A DNA stretch of 64,000 nt from Timonella corticicola (GCF_042683685.1 NZ_JBHUOP010000004.1:372001-436000), one strand, 5' to 3'; positions 1 through 8,218 are shown, counted from the first letter of the stretch. Made by a program: numbers and translations. The notes: generated by a model not told the origin, from the sequence alone.

Positions 1-215
1 ACGGTGCAGGTCGAGTTTGCGGTCGTCACGCGGCAGGAGCCGAGTTGGCGCCCCTTCTGGTTCGTCTTCGTCGATATCCTCTTGACTTCGGAGACGGTGC
101 AGGTACCACGCGGAACTGTGGGCTTGCAACTGAGTGCTGCTGCTGGGGCGGCTGCGGCAAGGCTACCGCAGAGTAGTAGAGCAGTGGAAATGAGAGCGGC
201 GAATAGGCGCTTCAT
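1..215 (-). CDS. Small secreted cysteine-containing protein, partial (C-terminus off the left edge)
   Basis: Reading the minus strand from an ATG at 215, with a GGGAGG ribosome binding site just upstream, gives an open frame of 71 codons that runs off the window. It begins MKRLFAALIS, followed by a hydrophobic stretch and an Ala-rich end (residues 20-28), a typical Sec signal peptide with a likely cut near residue 28. The visible mature part has four cysteines (C30, C39, C61, C70), is basic and has no long hydrophobic stretch, which suggests a small exported disulfide-bonded domain. I do not recognise the family. It is transcribed divergently from amtB. A lipoprotein reading using C16 is possible but the lipobox is poor. 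Confidence 0.6.
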   Translation of the reverse strand, partial: MKRLFAALISTALLLCGSLAAAAPAAALSCKPTVPRGTCTVSEVKRISTKTNQKGRQLGSCRVTTANSTCT

Positions 216-501
216 GGATCCTCCCGATTTTGGGTGATTTGGAAGATATGTAACGTATGTTCCATAGGTTTCTCACAGATTGACGATGCGTTTCGAGACA
301 GTTTCAGTATCGCCTCCTACCTGAGGAAACCTGCTTTCTTGAGGGGGAATACGATTGAGTAGTTGGGCGAGCTGACGTATTCCATCCGATTTCGAGGACT
401 GATCGGAATTGGCGGGGTCCAGACGATCTTGCACCATTCGATGCAGAACAGTTTGTGGCGGGTATTCTCGGCGACTAAGTCAAACGGTCCTCACTCCAGC
501 G

Positions 502-595
502 AACTCAGCCATTTACCTACCAACTCAGCCCTCTTGGGGATGATCTCGTGGGTAAATGGCTGAACTCGTTTTCTAGGTCGTTACGGGTAAATGGC
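502..595. repeat. Cluster of short direct and inverted repeats
   Basis: AACTCAGCC occurs at 502-510 and 522-530, exactly 20 bases apart. GGTAAATGGC occurs at 551-560 and 586-595, and its reverse complement at 508-517. The inverted pair 505-517 / 551-563 matches over 13 bases and could form a stem with a 33-base loop. Function unknown; multiple operator half-sites or an RNA hairpin of the divergent transcript are both possible. Confidence 0.5.
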
Positions 596-641
596 GCTGT
601 TTAGCCAGTTGTTGACGGTAATGAGCGCTAACTAGCGGTTA

Positions 642-657
642 GTCACACTCCAGAAAC
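642..657 (+). promoter_or_regulatory. GlnR-type operator, distal box
   Basis: The sequence reads GTCAC, six bases, GAAAC, an exact match to the GlnR a-site/b-site consensus gTnAC-n6-GaAAC described in Streptomyces and mycobacteria for nitrogen-controlled promoters such as amtB. It lies about 145 bases before the amtB start. A lone extra GAAAC half-site lies at 673-677. Confidence 0.7.
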
Positions 658-704
658 AAACGAGTCTTCACAGAAACACAACGTTTACTCCACACCGTGC
701 ATGT

Positions 705-720
705 GTCACGACAGCGAAAC
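705..720 (+). promoter_or_regulatory. GlnR-type operator, proximal box
   Basis: This is a second exact GTCAC-n6-GAAAC match, 63 bases downstream of the first (about six helical turns) and on the same strand, about 80 bases before the amtB start. Two same-face boxes are the arrangement expected for GlnR activation of an amtB-glnB operon under nitrogen limitation. I could not identify a clear -10 element between the box and the gene. Confidence 0.7.
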
Positions 721-800
721 GAAAAGTGAAGGTTTTGGAAACTCCCGTGCCAGAAAGTTAATGGCAGGTCAGCCGAGGGGCTGACGACGGGAGGTAAGAA

Positions 801-2108
801 ATGCTTCTAGCACAGATAGCGGAAACAGGGCCGGTAGATACCGGTGTAACGGCGTGGATGCTCGTATCTGCGTCGTTCGTATTGCTCATGACTCCAGGTC
901 TGGCATTCTTCTACGGCGGTATGGTGCGCGGCAAGAGCGTACTGAACATGCTCATGATGTCCTTTGGCGCGATGGGACTCGTGGGAATCATCTACGTCCT
1001 CTACGGCTGGTCGATGTCCTACGGTGAGTCAGTCGGTGGAATCTTCGGTAACCCGTTCGACCAGTGGGGCCTCAAGGGCGTCTTCGAAATGGTCGATGGC
1101 GAGTGGGCGTTCCTGGTTGATGGCGGCTTGCCAGTAATCGTCGACGTAGGATTCCAGGTCACCTTCGCGATCATCACCGTGGCACTCATTTCCGGTGCTA
1201 TCGCAGACCGTGTTCGCTTCGGCTCGTGGATGGTATTTGTCGGGTTCTGGGTAACTTTGGCTTACTTCCCAATGGCGCACATGGTATGGCACCCATCCGG
1301 ATTCCTCGGTGAGGAAGGTCCCTTTGGTTCAATCGCGACTCCGGTTGACTTCGCGGGTGGAACCGTTGTTCACATCAACGCAGGTGTTGCCGCGCTCGTG
1401 CTCGCGCTGATCGTCGGCAAACGCAAGGGCTTCGGCAAGGAGCCAATGCGTCCACACAACCTGCCATACGTCATGCTCGGTGCAGCCCTCCTGTGGTTCG
1501 GTTGGTTCGGATTCAACGCAGGCTCCGCTTACGGCGCTGACGGCTCTGCAGGTCTTGCATGGGTCAACACCACAACCGCAACCGCAGCCGCAATGATCGG
1601 TTGGTTGCTCACTGAAAAGATCCGTGACGGACACCCAACTTCGCTGGGTGCAGCATCCGGTGTCGTGGCTGGTCTGGTAGCTATCACCCCAGCAGCAGGT
1701 TCGCTTTCACCAGTAGGTTCGATCCTTCTGGGTGTCGTGGCCGGTGTACTCTCAGCCCTCGCAGTTGGACTGAAGTACAAGTTCGGATACGACGACTCGC
1801 TCGACGTGGTGGGCGTTCACCTAGTTTCGGGTCTGTGGGGAACCGTTGCAATCGGTCTCCTCGCACTAGACGGCGGCCTCTTCTACGGTGGGAACTTCTC
1901 ACTCCTTGCAGTTCAGATCATCATCGCCCTCGTAGCGATCGTGTTCTCCGGAATCGTGACACTCGTTATCGCACTGGCAATCAAGAAGACCATCGGATGG
2001 CGAGTTGAGGAAGCCGCGGAGGTCGGCGGAATCGACCTTGCAGAGCACGGTGAAAGCGCATATGAAGGTCTTGGCGCAACCCGCACCTACACGGAGGTAA
2101 CCAAATGA
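801..2108 (+). CDS. amtB: Ammonium transporter AmtB
   Basis: A 435-residue polytopic membrane protein of the Amt/MEP/Rh family that moves ammonium across the plasma membrane. The pore twin histidines are visible (H191 in GTVVHINAG and H340 in VGVHLVSG, 149 residues apart as in the family), with the conserved aspartate D183 eight residues before the first. About eleven hydrophobic segments span residues 15-400. The ATG follows GGGAGGT with good spacing. The stop overlaps the start of the PII gene by four bases, so the two are translationally coupled, as expected for a channel and the PII protein that plugs it. Expression is likely under GlnR, given the two upstream boxes. Confidence 0.97.
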   Translation: MLLAQIAETGPVDTGVTAWMLVSASFVLLMTPGLAFFYGGMVRGKSVLNMLMMSFGAMGLVGIIYVLYGWSMSYGESVGGIFGNPFDQWGLKGVFEMVDGEWAFLVDGGLPVIVDVGFQVTFAIITVALISGAIADRVRFGSWMVFVGFWVTLAYFPMAHMVWHPSGFLGEEGPFGSIATPVDFAGGTVVHINAGVAALVLALIVGKRKGFGKEPMRPHNLPYVMLGAALLWFGWFGFNAGSAYGADGSAGLAWVNTTTATAAAMIGWLLTEKIRDGHPTSLGAASGVVAGLVAITPAAGSLSPVGSILLGVVAGVLSALAVGLKYKFGYDDSLDVVGVHLVSGLWGTVAIGLLALDGGLFYGGNFSLLAVQIIIALVAIVFSGIVTLVIALAIKKTIGWRVEEAAEVGGIDLAEHGESAYEGLGATRTYTEVTK

Positions 2109-2443
2109 AACTCGTGACGGCCATCATCCAGCCGCACAGGCTTGACGAAGTCAAGATCGCACTCGAATCCGCTGGTGTCCGCGGTATGACGGTCAGCGAG
2201 GCATCCGGATACGGGCGCCAGAAGGGCCACACCGAGGTCTACCGCGGTGCCGAGTACACGATCGATCTGACCCCGAAGATCCGCCTTGAAATCCTTGTCG
2301 ATGACGCCGATGCAGCAAACGTCACGGAGATTATCGTCAAGGCAGCCGCCACCGGCAAGATCGGTGATGGAAAGGTCTGGACCATCCCGGTTGACGATGT
2401 GGCGCGAGTCCGCACCGGCGAGCACGGATCATCCGCGCTCTAA
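2105..2443 (+). CDS. glnB: Nitrogen regulatory protein PII (GlnB/GlnK)
   Basis: A 112-residue PII signalling protein, normal length. It binds ATP/ADP and 2-oxoglutarate as a trimer and, given the amtB linkage, is probably the GlnK type that blocks AmtB when nitrogen is plentiful. The T-loop reads GHTEVYRGAEYTID with Tyr51 in the position modified by uridylylation in proteobacteria and by adenylylation in actinobacteria. The C-terminal signature KIGDGKVWTIPVDD is intact. The start overlaps amtB by four bases (ATGA). The likely modifying enzyme, GlnD, follows after a palindrome. Confidence 0.96.
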   Translation: MKLVTAIIQPHRLDEVKIALESAGVRGMTVSEASGYGRQKGHTEVYRGAEYTIDLTPKIRLEILVDDADAANVTEIIVKAAATGKIGDGKVWTIPVDDVARVRTGEHGSSAL

Positions 2444-2462
2444 CCACTAGATAGACACACTC

Positions 2463-2494
2463 TCGGGCTGGCTCGCGTACGCGAGCCAGCCCGA
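2463..2494. terminator. Perfect 32-base palindrome between glnB and glnD
   Basis: Two 14-base arms (2463-2476 and 2481-2494) flank a GTAC centre that is itself palindromic. The stem is very stable but there is no following T run, so it may act as a partial terminator or mRNA-processing hairpin lowering glnD expression relative to amtB-glnB. Confidence 0.65.
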
Positions 2495-2518
2495 ATCCGT
2501 TAGGGGAGAAGGCACACA

Positions 2519-4285
2519 ATGCCGACAGCACACATACGAGAAAACCGCTCAAAGTCTCCGCGTCCCCTCATCGGTTCGCTGCCCGCACAACTGGCCCGTA
2601 TCGCGGCCGCCAGCGAACCCGGAGCCCACCAGCGCAACGAGATCACGACAACCGCCGTGCAAGCGTTGCAAGAACTGTGGGAGAACGCAACCGCACGTGC
2701 AGAGATCAGCCAGGAACTCGTCGGAAAGCTGACGCTGGTTGGAGTTGGATCGCTCGGACGAGCCGACATGGGATCGCGCAGCGATCTGGACCTGCTGCTA
2801 GTGCACGAACCGCAGGCAGCGCAGGCCGCTCAGGCTCTAGCGCCACACCTGTGGTACCCGATTTGGGATGCAGGGCTCGACCTGGACCACTCGGTGCGTT
2901 CGCTGAAGCAGTGTCGCACCATCGCCTCGACCGATTTACCGGCAGCCGTTGGGATGCTCTCCGTGCGTCCCATCGCGGGCGACCCCAACCTTGCCTTTGA
3001 AACCTCAAGCCTCGTACTGGCCGACTGGCGCAGCGCAGCGCGCACCCGGCTCCCTGAACTCATCGAATCAGCCCGCGCCCGCACACAGCGTCACGGGGAA
3101 CTCGCACACCAGATCGAACCTGACCTCAAAGAATGTAGGGGAGGGTTGCGCGACGCTGTGCTGCTCGACGCACTTGCGGCCACCTGGATCGCGGACCGAC
3201 CACACGGCGACGTGGACCAAGCGCGAGCTGAACTACTCAATGCCCGCGACGCGGTGCAGCGTGTCACTGGACGGCACGCCAATCGGTTGTTCTTGAGTGA
3301 CCTTGAGGAGGTTGCACAGGTGTGCGGCTGGGACAACACGGCCGAATACCGGGCCCACCTTGGCGAATGCGGGCGGACCATCTCCTATGCACTCGACACC
3401 ACGATCCGCAGGGTGCAGACAGCCCTTGCCACACCGCAGGCACGTGCCAAGACCCTGCTGATTCGCGGTAAACGTTCGGCTCCGCGGCTCCGTTCGGTCG
3501 CGGAGGGCATCGTGGAACACAACAACGAGCTCGTGCTCCTCGCTGACTCGCGGACCCGAAACGATCCGGTCCTGCCGCTGCGCACCGCGGCGACATCGGT
3601 GCGTACCGGCATCCCCATCTCTCCGTCCGCGCTACCAAGCCTGGCGGCCTGCCCGGAACTTCCCCTGCCCTGGCCGCAGTCAGCTCGTGCCGCATTCCTG
3701 CACTTGATCGGATCAGGGCCAGCGCAGATACCGGTGTGGGAAGCGCTCGATCTAGCGGGCATAGTCAGTGCGTGGATTCCCGAATGGCGAAAGGTGCGCA
3801 ACAAAGTACAGCACTCCGCGGCGCACCGGCACACAGTGGACCGACACCTCATAGAGGTCGTGTCACGGGTCCACCCGTGGCGCAAGGAACTCAAGGACCC
3901 GGCAGTACTCATGCTTGGAGCGCTCTTCCACGACATCGGCAAGCAAGAGGATGTGGCCGATCACTCCGTGTTCGGAGCCGAGCGGATTCCAGCGATCCTT
4001 GGCCCCATGGGGTTTGACTCACGCACCCAACACGACGTGGCTCTACTCGTGCGGCACCATCTGCTCTTGTCCGAACTCGCCACCACAACTGATCCTGACT
4101 CCGATGAACCCATCGAACGACTGGTCGAAGCGCTTGAAGGGAAGCGCGACCTACTCGTGGCGCTGCGGGCAATCACGGAGGCGGATGCTGCCTCGCTCGC
4201 AACCGATAAGTGGACCACATGGAGGGCAACGCTCGTGGACAACCTGTTTCAACGGGCCAAACCCCACATGAAAGTACGTTCCTAA
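2519..4285 (+). CDS. glnD: PII nucleotidyltransferase/hydrolase GlnD, short form without ACT domains
   Basis: A 588-residue bifunctional enzyme expected to modify Tyr51 of PII (adenylylation in characterised actinobacteria) and to remove the group again. The nucleotidyltransferase motif is clear: G77-S78 followed by D89 and D91. The HD phosphohydrolase domain has H471-D472 in FHDIGK, with further conserved HH and D residues after it. E. coli GlnD is about 890 residues and mycobacterial forms are about 800, the extra length being two C-terminal ACT domains that sense glutamine. This protein ends just after the HD domain, and only about 120 bases separate its stop from ffh, so no ACT region is hidden downstream. 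The ATG follows GGGGAGAAGG. Confidence 0.9.
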   Translation: MPTAHIRENRSKSPRPLIGSLPAQLARIAAASEPGAHQRNEITTTAVQALQELWENATARAEISQELVGKLTLVGVGSLGRADMGSRSDLDLLLVHEPQAAQAAQALAPHLWYPIWDAGLDLDHSVRSLKQCRTIASTDLPAAVGMLSVRPIAGDPNLAFETSSLVLADWRSAARTRLPELIESARARTQRHGELAHQIEPDLKECRGGLRDAVLLDALAATWIADRPHGDVDQARAELLNARDAVQRVTGRHANRLFLSDLEEVAQVCGWDNTAEYRAHLGECGRTISYALDTTIRRVQTALATPQARAKTLLIRGKRSAPRLRSVAEGIVEHNNELVLLADSRTRNDPVLPLRTAATSVRTGIPISPSALPSLAACPELPLPWPQSARAAFLHLIGSGPAQIPVWEALDLAGIVSAWIPEWRKVRNKVQHSAAHRHTVDRHLIEVVSRVHPWRKELKDPAVLMLGALFHDIGKQEDVADHSVFGAERIPAILGPMGFDSRTQHDVALLVRHHLLLSELATTTDPDSDEPIERLVEALEGKRDLLVALRAITEADAASLATDKWTTWRATLVDNLFQRAKPHMKVRS

Positions 4286-4407
4286 GAAGCCGGCGTGGCC
4301 CGCATCATGCCACGGGCGAACCGGATAATTGAAACGAAGGCGCGTGCAGCAGGTAGTCTTGATCTTTGAGTCATGCCGTTTTTGCACAAAGGATTAAAGG
4401 AATAGCA

Positions 4408-5991
4408 GTGTTCGCTACGTTGTCAGATCGCCTGACGTCAACCTTCAAGAATCTACGCAGCAAAGGACGCCTCTCCGAGGCCGACATTGATGCCACGATC
4501 AGGGAGATTCGTCGTGCGCTGCTCGACGCCGACGTTGCAGTGCCCGTTGTGCGCGACTTCGCCGGAATCGTGCGGGAACGCGCGCTGTCTGCCGAGGTAT
4601 CCGGGGCGCTCAACCCGGCGCAGCAGGTAGTCAAGATCGTCAACGAGGAACTCGTCAACATCCTTGGCGGCGAACACCGGCCACTCAACTTCGCCAAGAC
4701 CGGTCCAACGGTCATCATGCTCGCTGGTTTGCAGGGTGCGGGTAAGACCACCCTCGCCGGAAAGCTTGCGCTCAACCTCAAGGAGCAGGGTCACACCCCC
4801 ATGCTCGTTGCGGCCGACCTGCAGCGACCAAACGCGGTTACCCAGCTCAAGGTCGTCGGTGAGCGCGCGGGAGTTCCTGTCTATGCGCCACACCCTGGCA
4901 ATCAGGGCGAAGCGGCACTGCCGGGAGTCTCCGCTGGAGACCCCGTTTCCGTTGCGCTCGCTGGTCTGGAAACCGCCAAGACCCGTCAGCACTCCGTCAT
5001 CATCGTGGACACCGCGGGACGTCTCGGTGTAGACCAAGAACTCATGGAGCAGGCCGCGGACATCCGCGACGCCATCAACCCCAACGAAATCCTGTTCGTC
5101 ATTGACGCCATGATCGGTCAGGACGCAGTGGCAACCGCACAGGCATTCAACGAAGGCGTGAACTTCACCGGTGTCGTGCTGTCCAAACTGGATGGTGACG
5201 CCCGCGGTGGCGCCGCACTGTCAGTAGCCCGTGTGACTGGAAAGCCAATCCTGTTCGCCTCAACCGGTGAAAAACTCACCGACTTCGAGGTGTTCCACCC
5301 AGACCGTATGGCCTCGCGCATCTTGGACATGGGTGACATCCTCACCCTGATCGAACAGGCCGAAAAGGCGTTCGACACCCAAGAAGCCGAACGCATGGCG
5401 CAAAAGATCCAGGACGGCAAGGACTTCACCCTCGCCGACTTCCTGGTCCAGATGCAGCAACTGCGCAACATGGGCTCGATGAAGAAGATGCTCGGCATGC
5501 TCCCCGGTATGGGACAGATGCGAGAAGCGCTCGACAACTTCGACGAGCGCGAAGTCAACCGCATCGAGGCGATCATCCAGTCGATGACTCCCGCAGAGCG
5601 CGACAACCCGAAGATCATCAACGGTTCACGTCGCTCCCGCATCGCCAAGGGTTCGGGAACCACCGTTACCGAGATCAACCAGTTGCTTCAACGCTTCGAC
5701 GCAGCACAGAAGATGATGCGCCAGATGAACAAGGGCGGCGGAGCCGGAATGCCAGGCATGCCGGGTATGGGCAAGATGCCAGGCGTCGGAAAGCGCGCGG
5801 GTGCCCGTCAGGCCAAGAAGGACAAGAAGATGACCCCGCAGCAGCGCGCCGCAGCCGCACGTAAAGCTGCGCGTGATGCTCAGACCCCAACCCAGTCCAG
5901 CGGATCATCGTTCGGTCTCGGAAACCAAGAGCAGGTAGATCCAAGCAGCCTCGAACTGCCACCGGGACTCGACAAGTTCCTCGGCCGCTAA
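4408..5991 (+). CDS. ffh: Signal recognition particle GTPase Ffh
   Basis: A 527-residue SRP54-type GTPase that binds signal peptides and 4.5S/SRP RNA and hands ribosomes to FtsY at the membrane. The N domain is followed by the G domain with P-loop GLQGAGKTT at residues 107-115, DTAGR, and the SKLDGDARGG motif. The methionine-rich M domain begins near residue 325, and the tail carries Gly/Met repeats and a basic segment. I chose GTG 4408, giving MFATLSDRLT as in relatives, because AAAGG lies seven bases upstream; a frame opening at 4366 would add 14 unrelated residues. An amidohydrolase gene follows six bases after the stop. Confidence 0.97.
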   Translation: MFATLSDRLTSTFKNLRSKGRLSEADIDATIREIRRALLDADVAVPVVRDFAGIVRERALSAEVSGALNPAQQVVKIVNEELVNILGGEHRPLNFAKTGPTVIMLAGLQGAGKTTLAGKLALNLKEQGHTPMLVAADLQRPNAVTQLKVVGERAGVPVYAPHPGNQGEAALPGVSAGDPVSVALAGLETAKTRQHSVIIVDTAGRLGVDQELMEQAADIRDAINPNEILFVIDAMIGQDAVATAQAFNEGVNFTGVVLSKLDGDARGGAALSVARVTGKPILFASTGEKLTDFEVFHPDRMASRILDMGDILTLIEQAEKAFDTQEAERMAQKIQDGKDFTLADFLVQMQQLRNMGSMKKMLGMLPGMGQMREALDNFDEREVNRIEAIIQSMTPAERDNPKIINGSRRSRIAKGSGTTVTEINQLLQRFDAAQKMMRQMNKGGGAGMPGMPGMGKMPGVGKRAGARQAKKDKKMTPQQRAAAARKAARDAQTPTQSSGSSFGLGNQEQVDPSSLELPPGLDKFLGR

Positions 5992-5996
5992 AAGCC

Positions 5997-7085
5997 ATGA
6001 AAGCGCCCATCTACCACCTGAGCGGAACCGTGGTCATCGATGACGACCACGAAGTCAATGATGCTTGGGTGGTCGATGGGCACGTTACCTTTTCCCGGCC
6101 AGCATCCGGGGCCGCCCACACCTTGACCGGGTTCTTCTTTCCGGGGCTCGTGGACGTGCACTGCCACGTCGGACTCGCAGCGCAGGGGCCGGTGGACCGG
6201 GCCACAGCGAGGGCACAAGCGCTTGCAGACCGCGATTCCGGTGTCCTGCTCATCCGCGACGCGGGCTCACCCTCCGATACCTCGTGGGTCGGCGAAGCAG
6301 AAGACCTGCCGCGGCTCGTTCGCTGCGGACACCACCTTGCACGGCCAAAACGCTACCTGCGCAACTACGGCGAGGAACTGGCGGACCCGAAAACTCTCAC
6401 TGACCGACTCGTCGCCAATCTGGACGACTCAGATGGCTGGAACAAGATCGTCGCGGACTGGATCGACCGGGGCGTCGGGGACCTCACGCCGCTATGGACG
6501 CCAGAGCAATTGCGTGACGGCCTTGCAGCCGTGCACGCGCGTGGCGGACGGGTTACGGCGCACACGTTCGCGCGCGAAGCCGTGGGACCTCTGCTCGACG
6601 CTGGTATCGACTGCATTGAGCACGGCACCGGGATGACTGGCGACGATATGGCGCGTGCCAGCGCCGCGCACATTCCCGTGACCCCGACCTTGCTCCAGAT
6701 CGCTCAGTTCGAGAGCATCGCCGCCGCAGGCCAGGAGAAGTTTCCGCGGTTTGCGAGTCGAATGCGCGCGCTCTATGAGCGGCGCTATGAGCAGGTGCGT
6801 GCGTTCCATGAGGCAGGGATGCAGATTCTTGTGGGAACCGATGCGGGCGGGACCATTGAACATGGGCGAATCGCGGACGAGTGTGCGGAACTCGTACATG
6901 CTGGTATCCCGGCGAAAGACGTTGTGGCGTTTGCCTCGTGGCGGGCACGAGACTACCTGGGCGTGGATGGTCTGAGCGAAGGAGCCTCGGCGGACATCGT
7001 CGGATACGCGCACGATCCGCGCAGGGACATCTCGGTGCTACAGACCCCAGACGCGATAGTGCTGCGTGGGCGACGCGTCGGCTGA
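5997..7085 (+). CDS. Amidohydrolase family metallohydrolase
   Basis: A 362-residue TIM-barrel amidohydrolase related to imidazolonepropionase-like and prolidase-like enzymes. Metal ligands are recognisable: the HxH pair H55/H57 in VDVHCHVG, H189 in TAHTF, H209 in EHGTG and D282 in GTDAGG. The N-terminal 45 residues and the last 40 form the usual small beta-sandwich around the barrel. Substrate cannot be told from sequence. The gene starts six bases after ffh and is probably cotranscribed with it. The same neighbour between ffh and rpsP occurs in other actinobacteria, but no functional link to protein targeting is evident. Confidence 0.85.
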   Translation: MKAPIYHLSGTVVIDDDHEVNDAWVVDGHVTFSRPASGAAHTLTGFFFPGLVDVHCHVGLAAQGPVDRATARAQALADRDSGVLLIRDAGSPSDTSWVGEAEDLPRLVRCGHHLARPKRYLRNYGEELADPKTLTDRLVANLDDSDGWNKIVADWIDRGVGDLTPLWTPEQLRDGLAAVHARGGRVTAHTFAREAVGPLLDAGIDCIEHGTGMTGDDMARASAAHIPVTPTLLQIAQFESIAAAGQEKFPRFASRMRALYERRYEQVRAFHEAGMQILVGTDAGGTIEHGRIADECAELVHAGIPAKDVVAFASWRARDYLGVDGLSEGASADIVGYAHDPRRDISVLQTPDAIVLRGRRVG

Positions 7086-7198
7086 AACTGGTGCCAGCCA
7101 TCCGACTTTTGCCGTGAGCAGACACGAATGTGACTAAAGCCGCAGTGCAGGCCCGCCACAACGCCCGTCCCAGGGTGGAGTCGCGCACACTACTCTGG

Positions 7199-7204
7199 CA
7201 TAAT
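7199..7204 (+). promoter_or_regulatory. Candidate -10 element of the rpsP operon
   Basis: TGGCATAAT resembles an extended -10 (CATAAT at 7199-7204). The -35 region is weak. A small inverted repeat (7225-7230 / 7240-7245) lies in the presumed leader, 90 bases before rpsP. Confidence 0.4.
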
Positions 7205-7334
7205 TTTCTTCTGTACTCGACAAATTCTGGCCCCTCTCACCAGAACGCGTTGTGTTCCCGGAGAAGGCGGACGCATTGTTTCCCCGATGTACGTCGCATG
7301 ATCCAACCCAAAACAACTAGGAGTGACCACTAAA

Positions 7335-7760
7335 GTGGCTACCAAAATTCGTTTGAAGCGTCTTGGCAAGATCCGCGCACCTTACTACCGTGTCGTCGTT
7401 GCGGACTCCCGCACCAAGCGTGACGGTCGTTCGATCGAGGAGATCGGCAAGTACCACCCAACTGAGAACCCTTCGTTCATCGAGATTGACTCGGAGCGCG
7501 CTCAGTACTGGCTTTCCGTTGGCGCACAGCCAACCGAGCAGGTACTCAACCTCCTCAAGATCACCGGTGACTGGCAGAAGTTCAAGGGTCTTCCAGGTCA
7601 GGAAGGTACCCTTCGCGTGAAGGCCGCCAAGGCTGACGCCGCTGAACTCGTTGCCACTGCGGCAGCAGACGCTGAAAAGGCAAAGGCGAAGGCATCCGAG
7701 GCCAAGGCAGAAGCCGCAACTGAGGAAGCACCAGCAGAAGAAGCTTCGGAAGAGGCCTGA
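7335..7760 (+). CDS. rpsP: 30S ribosomal protein S16
   Basis: A 141-residue S16 that helps assemble the 5' domain of 16S rRNA. The core (residues 1-80, beginning MATKIRLKRLGKIRAPYY) is highly conserved. It is followed by an Ala/Glu/Lys-rich tail of about 50 residues, a common actinobacterial extension. I chose GTG 7335 because AGGAG (7319-7323) precedes it by 11 bases and it gives the family N-terminus; the GTG at 7323 overlaps the ribosome binding site. The stop overlaps the next gene by one base. Confidence 0.96.
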   Translation: MATKIRLKRLGKIRAPYYRVVVADSRTKRDGRSIEEIGKYHPTENPSFIEIDSERAQYWLSVGAQPTEQVLNLLKITGDWQKFKGLPGQEGTLRVKAAKADAAELVATAAADAEKAKAKASEAKAEAATEEAPAEEASEEA

Positions 7761-8005
7761 TGCTAGCCGACGCCCTCGAGCACCTTGTGCGAGGTATCGT
7801 CGATCACCCAGACGACGTGACTGTTCGTTCCAAGAACTGGCGCCGTGGTGACGGCGAACTCCTCGAAGTTCGTGTACACCCCGAGGACCTGGGTCGCGTC
7901 ATTGGACGCTCTGGACGAACCGCACGCGCGCTGCGCACCGTTATCGGTGCCCTTGCAGGTGAGAAGGCCGTACGCGTTGACGTCGTAGACGTCGACCGAC
8001 GCTGA
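7760..8005 (+). CDS. khpA: KH-domain RNA-binding protein (KhpA/YlqC family)
   Basis: An 81-residue single KH domain with the GRSG loop at residues 49-52 (GRVIGRSGR). Relatives in Gram-positive bacteria (KhpA) bind RNA, pair with KhpB and influence cell division and elongation. It is coupled to rpsP by a TGATG overlap, the usual place for this gene between rpsP and rimM. A strong terminator follows. Confidence 0.92.
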   Translation: MLADALEHLVRGIVDHPDDVTVRSKNWRRGDGELLEVRVHPEDLGRVIGRSGRTARALRTVIGALAGEKAVRVDVVDVDRR

Positions 8006-8020
8006 CACTAACGCATCACT

Positions 8021-8060
8021 TGGGCCCGGCCACCACACGGTGGCCGGGCCCATTGTTTTT
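8021..8060 (+). terminator. Intrinsic terminator after rpsP-khpA
   Basis: A 14-base perfect stem (8021-8034 / 8039-8052) with an ACAC loop is followed by TTGTTTTT. It separates rpsP-khpA from rimM-trmD. Confidence 0.9.
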
Positions 8061-8079
8061 GTTCATTATTTTGCCTCTC

Positions 8080-8110
8080 CGATGTTGCGGTTCTGTAGGC
8101 GATGTTGCGG
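8080..8110. repeat. Direct repeat upstream of rimM
   Basis: CGATGTTGCGG occurs at 8080-8090 and 8100-8110, exactly 20 bases apart (two helical turns), followed by a partial inverted copy (AACATCGG near 8143). It could be an operator controlling rimM-trmD; no known regulator site matches. Confidence 0.45.
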
Positions 8111-8218
8111 GTTTTCAAGGTGACAGTGCCGACAGAGCCGAAACATCGGTTTGGTGAGTTGGTGCACGCAGCGCTGGGTACACTTGAACAGATTCACGAG
8201 AAGTTATGAAGGAACCGC

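Larger units (their letters stand above)
216..800. other. Gene-free regulatory region upstream of amtB
   Basis: This 585-base stretch separates the divergent secreted protein from amtB. I see no convincing gene: an open frame at 363-563 has no ribosome binding site, no recognisable domain and is made partly of repeats. It holds a cluster of short direct and inverted repeats at 502-595 and two GlnR-type boxes at 642-657 and 705-720. The amtB ribosome binding site (GGGAGGT, 788-794) closes it. Confidence 0.6.

Noticed and set aside
363..563. A 66-codon plus-strand open frame upstream of amtB
   Set aside because: No ribosome binding site, no recognisable domain, and it covers the repeat cluster; codon pattern looks non-coding.
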